Positions 56,653-63,648 of a stretch of DNA of 64,000 nt are shown piece after piece. Position numbers and translations under genes: made by a program. The notes beneath the pieces were generated by a model, which saw only the letters and a program-made list of their open reading frames with translations, had not been told where the DNA came from and searched no databases. Source of the DNA: Streptomyces hawaiiensis. GTDB taxonomy: Bacteria; Actinomycetota; Actinomycetes; Streptomycetales; Streptomycetaceae. How positions within the stretch are numbered: position 1 is the stretch's first letter; every line of letters starts with the position of its first letter. The stretch is from contig NZ_CP021978.1 of the NCBI RefSeq assembly GCF_004803895.1, positions 4,712,001-4,776,000 on the forward strand, given 5' to 3'.

Positions 56653-57775
56653 GCTCTTGTCCGACGCTGATACACAGGCTCCGGCCCTGGTGGGACCCGT
56701 CGAGATGACCGGCGACCGGATCGCGGAGTTCGCCGATGCCATCGGCGACCCTCATCCGGCGTACCGCAGCGCGGAGGCGGCCCGTGCGTTGGGATACCCG
56801 GACGTCATCGCACCGCCCACGTTCGCCGTCCGTCTGGCGGCTCAGGCCGAGGCGGCTGTCGTGGCACGACACCCGCTCGGCTATGACTACACGTCAGCCG
56901 TACACCTCTCTCAGGAGTACCGCCACATCCGTCCGATCCGGAAGGGCGACGTGCTCACGGCCCGTGCCCGGCTGGTCAAGGCACGACAGGCGATGGGCGG
57001 TGGTCTGATATCGGTCGAGGTGACGATCGAGGCGGAGGACGGGACAGCCGTCACGGTGTCCACCGCCCAGATGCTGTCCACTCACCCGGTACCCGGGCCG
57101 GCGGCTGTCGGCACCGAGGAGCGCGCGTACGGGGCGCTGGCCGAGTTCATCGGCGGGGACTCCTTCGTCTGTCTGGGCGCCAGAGCGGCCCTGAAGCGGA
57201 ACACCATCTCGCTCCGGCACTGCGGAGAACTGGGAAGTGCGAACGCCGTCCGCAACACACTGGCAGGACTTCATGACTTCCTTGAGTCACTCGAACCCGG
57301 CGAACGGAGCTACGCGTCGTTCGTGGCCACGTTCGACAGCCTGCCCGACACGTCGGAACGGGCCTTCGAGGACACGATGTGGCGCCATCTGCAGGACATG
57401 CACGACCGGGACAGCAGACACCACCCATGGTCCACCCAGTACGCCCCGGACCCTTCTTCGCCACGATTCGCCTTCTCCGTCGGCGGTCACCCCTTCTTCA
57501 TCGTCGGGCTCCACCCCGGCGCGAGCCGTCCGAGCCGGCGATTCACCATGCCGGCGCTGGTGTTCAACTCCCACCTGCAGTTCAACGCGATGGGGCGTAC
57601 GTTCTTCAAGATGCGCAAGAGGATCCGGGACAGGGACCACGACCTCAACGGATCCGTGAACCCGAGCCTGGTCACCTACCGATCCGAGGCGCGCCACTAC
57701 AGCGGCCGGATGACCGACTCGGACTGGGGGTGCCCCTTCGTCGCACGACCCGGTGAGTCCGGATCCACCGAGTGA
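56633..57775 (+). CDS. HadA-like dehydratase domain fused to a YqcI/YcgG domain
   Basis: 380 residues (GTG 56633; GTG 56642 is possible). Residues about 18-155 form a hotdog MaoC-type domain resembling HadA (GDPHPAYRSAEAARALGYPD, VIAPPTFAV). HadA-type domains usually need a catalytic HadB partner. From about residue 185 to the end the sequence matches the YqcI/YcgG family (HPFFIVGLHPGASRPSRRF, LVFNSHLQFN, CPF near the end). Members such as GntA of guanitoxin biosynthesis are reported heme-dependent N-hydroxylases. I infer a second N-oxidation activity; the fusion itself is unusual. Confidence 0.82.
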   Translation: MGSVAAELLSDADTQAPALVGPVEMTGDRIAEFADAIGDPHPAYRSAEAARALGYPDVIAPPTFAVRLAAQAEAAVVARHPLGYDYTSAVHLSQEYRHIRPIRKGDVLTARARLVKARQAMGGGLISVEVTIEAEDGTAVTVSTAQMLSTHPVPGPAAVGTEERAYGALAEFIGGDSFVCLGARAALKRNTISLRHCGELGSANAVRNTLAGLHDFLESLEPGERSYASFVATFDSLPDTSERAFEDTMWRHLQDMHDRDSRHHPWSTQYAPDPSSPRFAFSVGGHPFFIVGLHPGASRPSRRFTMPALVFNSHLQFNAMGRTFFKMRKRIRDRDHDLNGSVNPSLVTYRSEARHYSGRMTDSDWGCPFVARPGESGSTE

Positions 57776-57805
57776 ACCCTGGCCGGGTCCGCTGATCGTT
57801 TCGAG

Positions 57806-57840
57806 GTGGTGTGCGGTTCCGGAGTGGTGTGCGGTTTCGG
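57806..57840 (+). repeat. Tandem 18-bp repeat, two copies
   Basis: GTGGTGTGCGGTTCCGGA (57806-57823) is followed directly by GTGGTGTGCGGTTTCGG (57824-57840), just after the last cluster gene. No function is evident. Confidence 0.6.
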
Positions 57841-57908
57841 TCGGGCCACAGACGGAGGCCGACGGCCGCCCCAGGCAGACCGTCCCAAACGATCTCCAGG
57901 AACCACTC

Positions 57909-57941
57909 AGGGGCCCGATCCACTCACTGGATCAGGCCCCT
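57909..57941. terminator. Bidirectional hairpin at the cluster/element border
   Basis: A 14-bp stem with one mismatch (arms 57909-57922 and 57928-57941) and a 5-nt loop. It can end operon 2 and, on the other strand, would have been the terminator of the original tRNA-Pro gene. Confidence 0.75.
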
Positions 57942-57958
57942 GACCTGGTACTTCACTG

Positions 57959-58000
57959 TCGGGGTGGCGGGATTTGAACCCACGACCTCTTCGTCCCGAA
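57959..58000 (-). other. Displaced 3' fragment of tRNA-Pro(CGG): attachment site of the element
   Basis: Read on the minus strand, the sequence from the anticodon CGG loop through the variable region, T arm (GGTTCAAATCC) and acceptor 3' strand (CACCCCGA) is that of a proline tRNA. The 5' half, including the matching acceptor strand CGGGGTG, is missing. This is the duplicate left at the far end when an element integrates into the 3' end of a tRNA gene. Confidence 0.85.
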
Positions 58001-58058
58001 GCAACTCGCGCGGGCCGCCGACCTTGGGCCAGTGTCCCCCTGACGTGCTGCGACGGTC

Positions 58059-58120
58059 CCTGAGTGTCCGTGCTCGTCCGCCGCTGTCTGTCCGCGTTGT
58101 CACGCAGTTAGACACTCAGG
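58059..58120. repeat. 10-bp inverted repeat near the att site
   Basis: CCTGAGTGTC (58059-58068) and GACACTCAGG (58111-58120) are perfect inverted copies 42 bp apart, about 60-120 bp inside the element. They could be integrase or excisionase arm sites. Confidence 0.5.
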
Positions 58121-58196
58121 CTCGCACTCGAACGCTGCCAGGAACAACGGCCGATCCGATCGGCTCGCTGTCAGACCCCCGTGCGAGGATCCCGAA

Positions 58197-58739
58197 ATGG
58201 TCAACAACCCTCTGTCGTTCGAGCAGTTCACCTCATGCGACGACGTCACGCCTGCGCTGAAGCACGCGCTCGCCGATTGCTGGATCGAGGTCACCAACAC
58301 CGGGGGTGCGGCAGGCTTCCCCTTTCCTCCAATCGACCACTCCCACGCGGGCCCTGCTGTCGACCAGATCGTCGGTGCCCTGGAACCCGACACGAGTCGC
58401 CTCCTTACCGCGACCATCCACGGCAAGCTCGTCGGGTGGCTCAACGTACGACGCGACCCCTTCGCGCTGATCGCGCACTGGGGCACTCTCCACCACGTAC
58501 AAACTCGCCCGACAGTCCGCGGGCGTGGGTTCGGCAACGCCCTCATGAACGAGGTTCGCAGGATCGCCCGCGACGAGATGGGCCTGGAACAACTGCACCT
58601 TGCCGCACGCGCAGGAGTCGGCCTGGAGGACTTCTACGGACGGCTCGGCTGGAAAGAGATCGGCCGCTGGCCCCGAGCCCTCAGGCTCGCCGCAGACGAC
58701 GACCGCGACGAAATCCTCATGATCCTCGACCCGCTCTGA
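58197..58739 (+). CDS. GNAT-family N-acetyltransferase
   Basis: 180 residues. The acetyl-CoA binding motif is QTRPTVRGRGFGNALMNEV (R/Q-x-x-G-x-G/A type), followed by LHLAARAGVGLEDFYGRLGW. GNAT enzymes acetylate small amines, drugs or proteins; the substrate is unknown. It lies at the element's edge as probable cargo. The ATG at 58197 has GAGGATCCCGAA upstream, a modest ribosome-binding site. Confidence 0.85.
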   Translation: MVNNPLSFEQFTSCDDVTPALKHALADCWIEVTNTGGAAGFPFPPIDHSHAGPAVDQIVGALEPDTSRLLTATIHGKLVGWLNVRRDPFALIAHWGTLHHVQTRPTVRGRGFGNALMNEVRRIARDEMGLEQLHLAARAGVGLEDFYGRLGWKEIGRWPRALRLAADDDRDEILMILDPL

Positions 58740-58740
58740 C

Positions 58741-59159
58741 TCACATCTGGGCGAAGGCGCTGTCCGCTGGTGAGCTGTCCAGCCCTACATCGGGGCATGC
58801 CTGAAACGCCAGGTCGGCGGAGCGACTTTGGGCGGGAGCTGCCATGGGGCGAGTGATCATGGCCCCGTAAGCTTCCGGCGAGTCGGGCAGTCTGTGGACC
58901 TGCCCGTTAAAGCACGACGTTGGGGCCATGATCTTCGAGGCTCGCCCCATGGTGGCTGCCTAAAGTCGTGGAGCCGACCGCCCCAGCCACAGAGGGTGTC
59001 TCCCACTTCATGCCCGCAGCCGCCGAGCGCGCCGCCGGGCGCGGCCAGCCGGGGCGCAGACAGGAGGCAGGCCGCGCCGCAGAGGCGGCGCGCGCCCGCG
59101 CCGTGCGCGGGCCTTGATGAAGTAGAGAAACTCTTACCGCGTTGCGGTCGACTGTGCGG
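58741..59159. other. Non-coding region with a large imperfect inverted repeat
   Basis: 419 bp without a supported gene. Arms at 58842-58866 and 58922-58952 share CCATGGGGCGAG and GATCATGGCCCC in inverted orientation, one arm with a 6-bp insert. They enclose a 7-bp-stem hairpin (58884-58890/58900-58906). Further on is a very GC-rich stretch with a 7-bp stem (59074-59091). It could hold a cis-acting transfer or replication site or a structured RNA; nothing more can be said. Confidence 0.5.
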
Positions 59160-59387
59160 TTACAGGGCGAACGGCTCGTAGGACAGAGCTCGGTCGACGA
59201 CCTTCTCTGCCGTCAGCTGAGGATCGTGGTCCCAGAAGACGTAGTCGCTGATGTGCGGGCAGCCAAGTCCACGCACGAGTGCTGTGATGATCTCGTCGGC
59301 TTCGGCCTCGTCGGCGTATTGGGCGTTCATGAGCCGCTGGACGAGGTGGATGCCTTCCGCTCGACTCATGGTGCGGGGTGTGCTCAC
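59160..59387 (-). CDS. Colicin-E9-immunity-like small protein
   Basis: 75 residues, acidic and helical, with the Im9-type core: LVQRLMNAQYADEAEADEII, GCPHISDYVFWDHDPQLTAEKVVDRAL. In E-colicin immunity proteins the equivalent Tyr-Tyr and acidic helix bind the nuclease. No toxin gene is adjacent, so its partner, if any, is unknown. The ATG overlaps the NUDIX gene stop by 4 nt, placing it last in the HTH-NUDIX operon. Confidence 0.8.
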   Translation of the reverse strand: MSTPRTMSRAEGIHLVQRLMNAQYADEAEADEIITALVRGLGCPHISDYVFWDHDPQLTAEKVVDRALSYEPFAL

Positions 59388-59869
59388 GCCGCCTCTGTAC
59401 CGGGTGTCTGCCCGTGCTCCAGGTAGACCGGCGAAGCTGCACCTCGGGCCTCTGTTGCTGCGATGACGCGTCGGGCCAACCGCGGGATGGTGTGCTCCGA
59501 AATCTGCTCGGGAGTGAAGAAGGCGAAGCTCTTCAGCTCGTCGGGCTGCAAGCTGATCCGGGCCACGTCGTCCTGGCTGAGCTGGCCGCCGTCGAACAGG
59601 TACAGCACCTTGTCACCCTCGGCCTCGTTCGGGGCCCAGTCGACCGCGAGCAGACGCCCAAGGGGTGGGGTAATGCCCAGCTCCTCCTTGACCTCTCGGA
59701 CAGCCGCGTGCAGCGGAGATTCACCGGTCTCGACATACCCGCCGGGGATCTCCCAGTAGTCCTTGTACGTGGGTTCCACCATGAGGACCCGCCCTGCGGC
59801 ATCAAAGAAGAGCGCACCCGCTGCCATGCGCGGATGCGCCATCTTCGCTTCCTGTGCGTTCAGTGCCAT
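59384..59869 (-). CDS. NUDIX hydrolase, Pif-like
   Basis: 161 residues from an ATG at 59869; an ATG at 59899, overlapping the upstream gene, is possible, and neither has a good ribosome-binding site. The NUDIX box GGYVETGESPLHAAVREVKEELG matches GX5EX7REUXEEXGU in full. pSAM2 of Streptomyces ambofaciens encodes a NUDIX protein, Pif, that blocks entry of the same element. The same position here suggests that role, or nucleotide-pool hydrolysis. Confidence 0.85.
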   Translation of the reverse strand: MALNAQEAKMAHPRMAAGALFFDAAGRVLMVEPTYKDYWEIPGGYVETGESPLHAAVREVKEELGITPPLGRLLAVDWAPNEAEGDKVLYLFDGGQLSQDDVARISLQPDELKSFAFFTPEQISEHTIPRLARRVIAATEARGAASPVYLEHGQTPGTEAA

Positions 59870-59888
59870 GCAGCCGAGAGTACCCAGC

Positions 59889-61103
59889 TCAGATGACATG
59901 CAGCCTGTTGGCCAGGTCCGCCAGGTTGCGGCTCGGCCGGCCCTTCTGGTTCCGGACCCAGGTGAGCACCAGTTCTCGCGCAAGGTAGTGGTTCCGTACC
60001 TGCTCGGGGGCCCAGCTCTCCGCTTCAAGGATCTTCGCCATGGCGTCATCCATGCGGTTGTGGGCGCTGAGGGCTCGGGCCACTTCGAGGTTGTGACGTG
60101 TGCGGCGCTCCGTGGGCAGCGAGCTGGTGTCGATCTGCGGGCCCAGATCCACCGCGACCTGCATGTCCCCCAGCTCTGCGGCGGTGGCTACGCGGTGGAT
60201 GGCCACATTGGTCGGGCCGAAAGCGGTCCACGCGTGGTTGGCGTCGGCTCCCAGCTGCCGGGCTGCCTGGTCGGCCTCGGCGAGGAAGGCCTGAGTCGTG
60301 GCGCGGTCTTCCGCCCGGGCAGCCGCCATGGATCCGGCGAGGAACAGGGTTCCGTAGATCGACAGGAACGCAGGGTTCGCGTTGTCCAGGCCGGGGCGAA
60401 GGTACTCTCCCGCGTCACCGACGAGCTGCGTGGCGGCGTCGAAGCGGCCAGTGGACAACAGGCAGTGGGCGACGGAGCGGAACAGAGACCCGGTCACCAC
60501 GGCATTGCCGGACTGCTGGGCGGCAGCCAAGCCGCGGTCGGCTGCGATCCACGCCAGATCGGCCTCGCCGAGCTTGGTGAGCACCATGGCCGCGCCCTGG
60601 TACGTCATCGCCATGAGCTCATGCGCCTTCTCACGCTCCCGGCCCTGGTAAGCCTGGGCAGCGATGAGCGCATCGGCCAGCAACAGCGGTAGGCGGCGAG
60701 TGGCGAACGCGTAGCGCGAGTCCTGGTAGGCGTCCCACACCTCAGCGACGCTGCTGCGGAGTTCGTCGAGTGAGGTCGGCTCGCCCTCAGTTGTGACCCC
60801 GAGAAGAGGGGTCAACTGGCGGTAGTTCATCAGGGCCGAGCGAAGCGCCGGCACCGTGCGCCTGCCGCTGTCAACAGTCCAGTCCAACAGGGTGGGTTCG
60901 GCGAGCAGGTCGCCCAGGGTTACGTCGAGGGCATCGGCAAGCGACTTGATGACCGATAGCCGGTCTAGCTCGATCCGGTTGTTCTCGGCCTTGCTCAGCC
61001 AGTCGACCGTTCGGCCCACCAGTCCGGCCAGAACTTCTTGGGACATGCCACGCCTGCGGCGGTACCAGGCAACGCGCTCGCCGATCGTCAGGTTCGTCGT
61101 CAT
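59889..61103 (-). CDS. HTH (Xre) regulator with TPR-like C-terminus
   Basis: 404 residues from the ATG at 61103 (ATG 61112 is possible). The N-terminal Xre HTH (about 8-65: IGERVAWYRRRRGMSQEVLAGL, DWLSKAENNRIELDRLS) is followed by a long helical-repeat region (about 110-400). This is the architecture of peptide- or stress-sensing regulators in streptomycete elements and next to NUDIX genes. It heads the minus-strand operon with the NUDIX and immunity-like genes and probably controls element maintenance. Confidence 0.88.
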   Translation of the reverse strand: MTTNLTIGERVAWYRRRRGMSQEVLAGLVGRTVDWLSKAENNRIELDRLSVIKSLADALDVTLGDLLAEPTLLDWTVDSGRRTVPALRSALMNYRQLTPLLGVTTEGEPTSLDELRSSVAEVWDAYQDSRYAFATRRLPLLLADALIAAQAYQGREREKAHELMAMTYQGAAMVLTKLGEADLAWIAADRGLAAAQQSGNAVVTGSLFRSVAHCLLSTGRFDAATQLVGDAGEYLRPGLDNANPAFLSIYGTLFLAGSMAAARAEDRATTQAFLAEADQAARQLGADANHAWTAFGPTNVAIHRVATAAELGDMQVAVDLGPQIDTSSLPTERRTRHNLEVARALSAHNRMDDAMAKILEAESWAPEQVRNHYLARELVLTWVRNQKGRPSRNLADLANRLHVI

Positions 61104-61239
61104 TCCTCGCATGGCAAGAGCGTCCCCCCGTCTCTACGTGGGACCCCGGAGAGATTTTCCGGGGTACTCCGGCGACCCGCTCCTAGCGTTGCTGACAACC
61201 CCAGGGACTGCCAGGTCGAACCGCGACGAAGGAGCCACG

Positions 61240-61491
61240 ATGCCGCTGACCCCGGCCGAAGTGGTCGAACTCATCAGAGAGGTCAGAGAGCTTGGTGAGG
61301 AGGTGGCCGCGCTCGGACACCGAGCTGAGGTGCTGGTCAGTCGTCTTGCGCCTGGTTCCGCACCAGTTGCTCAAGCTGATCCATCCGTTCAGCGAGCCGA
61401 CGCACCTCTTGGCGGACGTCCGACAGGTACCCGGCGATCTCCTCGAACTCCGGGCTGTGCTTGGTCGGACGAGGTTCGTCGGGAAGGGTGA
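61240..61491 (+). CDS. Possible small helical protein
   Basis: 83 residues. A very good ribosome-binding site (GAAGGAG at 61228-61234) precedes the ATG. The first 40 residues form an amphipathic helix (AEVVELIREVRELGEEVAALG). The remainder overlaps the 3' end of the convergent GntR gene and looks like a read-through tail, so the gene may be short or recently extended. Function unknown. Confidence 0.5.
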   Translation: MPLTPAEVVELIREVRELGEEVAALGHRAEVLVSRLAPGSAPVAQADPSVQRADAPLGGRPTGTRRSPRTPGCAWSDEVRREG

Positions 61492-61705
61492 CGAAGCTGC
61501 CTTTGCCCTGGTGGGAGATCGCGTAGCCGTCCTCGCGAAGACGTGAGATCGCCTGTCGGGCAACCGTGCGGGAGACGTCGTGCGTGGCCATCAGCTCGGT
61601 CTCGGACGGCAGCTTCTTACCTGGTGCCAGCTCTCCCTGGCGGATGCGGCGCTTGAAGTCGTCAGCGATCTCCAGGTACTTCGCGCGTCCGGTGAACTCG
61701 GCCAT
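61337..61705 (-). CDS. KorSA-like GntR repressor
   Basis: 122 residues from the ATG at 61705. A GntR winged helix (IADDFKRRIRQGELAPGKKL, TARQ/AISRLREDGY region) fills the first 75 residues. A short coiled-coil tail (DVRQEVRRLAERMDQLEQLV) replaces a ligand domain. Kor repressors silence transfer genes in Streptomyces elements, since uncontrolled Tra is lethal. Three ACTAAGT-centred palindromes lie just upstream, between this gene and the transfer genes, and are its likely operators. Confidence 0.85.
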   Translation of the reverse strand: MAEFTGRAKYLEIADDFKRRIRQGELAPGKKLPSETELMATHDVSRTVARQAISRLREDGYAISHQGKGSFVTLPDEPRPTKHSPEFEEIAGYLSDVRQEVRRLAERMDQLEQLVRNQAQDD

Positions 61706-61722
61706 AGCCCCTCTCAGTGCTT

Positions 61723-61826
61723 GTCGCACTAAGTGCAGCACATCCAACCGACAACAGTCGAGAACCACTTGACGTACTAAGTACTTCAGGTGCACTCTCG
61801 TGACAGGTCGACGTACTAAGTACGTC
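61723..61826. promoter_or_regulatory. Three palindromic operators between korSA-like and transfer genes
   Basis: 17-bp sites centred on ACTAAGT: 61723-61739 (GTCGCACTAAGTGCAGC), 61771-61787 (GACGTACTAAGTACTTC) and 61810-61826 (GACGTACTAAGTACGTC, a perfect dyad around the central base). The centres are 48 and 39 bp apart. They occupy the divergent promoter region, fitting repression of both the GntR gene and the transfer operon. Confidence 0.75.
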
Positions 61827-61854
61827 AAGTTCGACGACAGCTAGGAGCGCACCC

Positions 61855-62208
61855 ATGCGTCAGATCCCCGTCGAGACGTCCGGCGCCACCGTGATGGTGG
61901 CCAAGGCCCCGCAGCCCAAGGTCAAGGACCGCCGTACCGGTGAGATCGCTATCGACGCCGACGGCGTCAAGCTGATGACCGTGGACGTGATGTTCGCGGC
62001 CAACGACGAAGTCGAGATCCTGTCCATCACCGTCCCGGAGCCCGGTATCTCCAGCGACCTGGCCATGGGCACCCCCGTGGCGCTGACGGGCTTGATCGCC
62101 CGGCCGTGGGAGAACGAGTTCAACGGCCAGAAGCGCCACGGCATCGCCTTCCGCGCGGTCGCCGTCACCTCGCTGGCCGCCGCTGGTTCGGCATCCGAGG
62201 CGGCCTGA
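61855..62208 (+). CDS. SCO3933-family element protein
   Basis: 117 residues. The sequence (MRQIPVETSGATVMVAKAP, the TGEIAIDADG stretch, and GTPVALTGLIARPWENEF) matches a small family found just before tra in Streptomyces integrative elements. A beta-rich, OB-like character is suggested. Its role is unknown, probably regulatory or in DNA handling during transfer. It is first in the transfer operon; the tra start follows 2 bp after its stop. Confidence 0.85.
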   Translation: MRQIPVETSGATVMVAKAPQPKVKDRRTGEIAIDADGVKLMTVDVMFAANDEVEILSITVPEPGISSDLAMGTPVALTGLIARPWENEFNGQKRHGIAFRAVAVTSLAAAGSASEAA

Positions 62209-62210
62209 TC

Positions 62211-63566
62211 ATGACCTGGTTAATGGTCGCTGTGGTTGTGGTCGTCGCCGCTGCGGGTCTCCTGCGGTGGCGGCGCCCCGCCTGGTACTGGCTGACCTTC
62301 GGGGTCCTCGTCGCCACCGTGCGGGTCCTGGTGCGCTACGCCTCGGTCATGGACGCCTGCGGCCTGACGGTCCCGCCCTCGCGCTGGCGGCTGGCTCTGG
62401 CCCGGGTGGCTAACCGACCGGTGCCGGAATCCCGGGTGCCGCGCATCCTGCGGCTACGGCCGACGCGGACCGGCCTGGTCCTGCGGCTCAAGCTCCGGCC
62501 GGGACAGGACGCCTTCGACGTGTCGGCCTCGACGGACCGGCTGCGGCACTCCTTCGGGATGTACGGCGTGACCTCCCGCGAAGTCCGCTCCGGCGTCGTT
62601 GAGGTGCGGATGACCGGCTACGACGTGCTCAAGCAGGTCCAGATGCCCACGAAGGTCGATCCTGCTCCGATGCGGGTCCCGGTCGCGCTGCGGGAGGACG
62701 GCTCGGTGCACTACCGCGACTACCGTGCCGTCCCGCACGGTCTGACCCTCGGGGCCACGGAGTCCGGCAAGTCGGTCTACCAGCGCAACCTGGTCGCCGG
62801 GCTCGCCTCGCAACACGTCGCCCTGGTCGGCATCGACTGCAAGCAGGGTGTCGAGCTGTTCCCGCTGGCACGCCGCTTCTCGGCGCTGGCCGACAACCCG
62901 GACACTGCCCTGGAGCTGCTGGAAGCGCTGGTGTCCCACATGGGGGAGGTCTATCAACTGATCCGGGCTGAGCAGCGGATCAGTGTCGCTGTGCCGGATG
63001 CGGAGATCGCCGCCGACATCTGGGACCTGCCCGACGACATTCGCCCCGTGCCGGTCGTGGTCCTGGTCGACGAGGTCGCCGAACTCGCCCTGTTCGCTTC
63101 GAAGGACGAGGAGAAGCGCCGGGACCGGATCATCACGGCCCTGGTCCGTCTCGCCCAGCTCGGCCGCGCGGCCGGCATCTACCTGGAGATCTGCGGACAG
63201 CGCTTCGGCTCCGAACTCGGCAAGGGCATCACCATGCTCCGCGCCCAGCTCACCGGCCGCACCGCCCACCGCGTCAACGACGAAACCTCCGCCAACATGG
63301 CCTTCGGCGACATCTCCCCGGACGCCGTCCTGGCCGCCATCCAGATCCCCGCCGAGACACGCGGTATCGCGATCGCCGGTGACTCGACCGGTGGCTGGCA
63401 CCGCATTCGCGCCCCGCACACCTCGCTGCGCCAGGCCGTGAACACCTGCAACAAGTACGCCGACCGCACCCCCGACGTGCCCGCCCTGGCCGCCTACCGG
63501 CCCGCGGTCGCCGCGCTGCCCTCGGCCCGGGTGCCGCTGTCCAAGACAGCCCCCGCCACCGCCTGA
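62211..63566 (+). CDS. FtsK/SpoIIIE-type conjugal transfer protein Tra
   Basis: 451 residues from the ATG at 62211. Two N-terminal transmembrane segments (about 2-18 and 25-42) are followed by the DNA-translocase domain. This has Walker A GATESGKS (181-188), Walker B VPVVVLVDEVAEL and the downstream RAAGIYLEICGQR. Such proteins form hexamers and move double-stranded DNA between mycelia. The fourth codon is TTA (62220-62222), implying dependence on the bldA tRNA unless the ATG at 62223 is used. Confidence 0.93.
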   Translation: MTWLMVAVVVVVAAAGLLRWRRPAWYWLTFGVLVATVRVLVRYASVMDACGLTVPPSRWRLALARVANRPVPESRVPRILRLRPTRTGLVLRLKLRPGQDAFDVSASTDRLRHSFGMYGVTSREVRSGVVEVRMTGYDVLKQVQMPTKVDPAPMRVPVALREDGSVHYRDYRAVPHGLTLGATESGKSVYQRNLVAGLASQHVALVGIDCKQGVELFPLARRFSALADNPDTALELLEALVSHMGEVYQLIRAEQRISVAVPDAEIAADIWDLPDDIRPVPVVVLVDEVAELALFASKDEEKRRDRIITALVRLAQLGRAAGIYLEICGQRFGSELGKGITMLRAQLTGRTAHRVNDETSANMAFGDISPDAVLAAIQIPAETRGIAIAGDSTGGWHRIRAPHTSLRQAVNTCNKYADRTPDVPALAAYRPAVAALPSARVPLSKTAPATA

Positions 63567-63648
63567 CCTTCCCCGCTCCACCGGTCGGCGCGACCGCTTC
63601 GCGCCAGGTCCCTACCCCCGCCATGCCACTTCACAGGAAGGAGCCGTG

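Larger units (their letters stand above)
29722..57775. other. Biosynthetic gene cluster (NRPS / diaminopropionate / N-oxygenase type)
   Basis: The extent is set by the SerA-like gene on the left and the HadA-YqcI fusion on the right. On both sides the gene content changes abruptly, to core genes and to an integrative element. It contains precursor genes (SerA-like, SbnA/B-like), an NRPS with MbtH and thioesterase, two ATP-grasp ligases, two likely N-oxygenases, FAS-II-like enzymes, an exporter and four regulators. The product is unknown to me. Confidence 0.85.

Noticed and set aside
57959-58034. A complete, functional tRNA-Pro gene
   Set aside because: The 5' acceptor strand and D arm are missing; only the sequence from the anticodon loop to the 3' end matches, so it is an att remnant.
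58741-58950. 69-codon minus-strand frame after the GNAT gene
   Set aside because: It overlaps the large inverted repeat, has no ribosome-binding site and no protein-like pattern.
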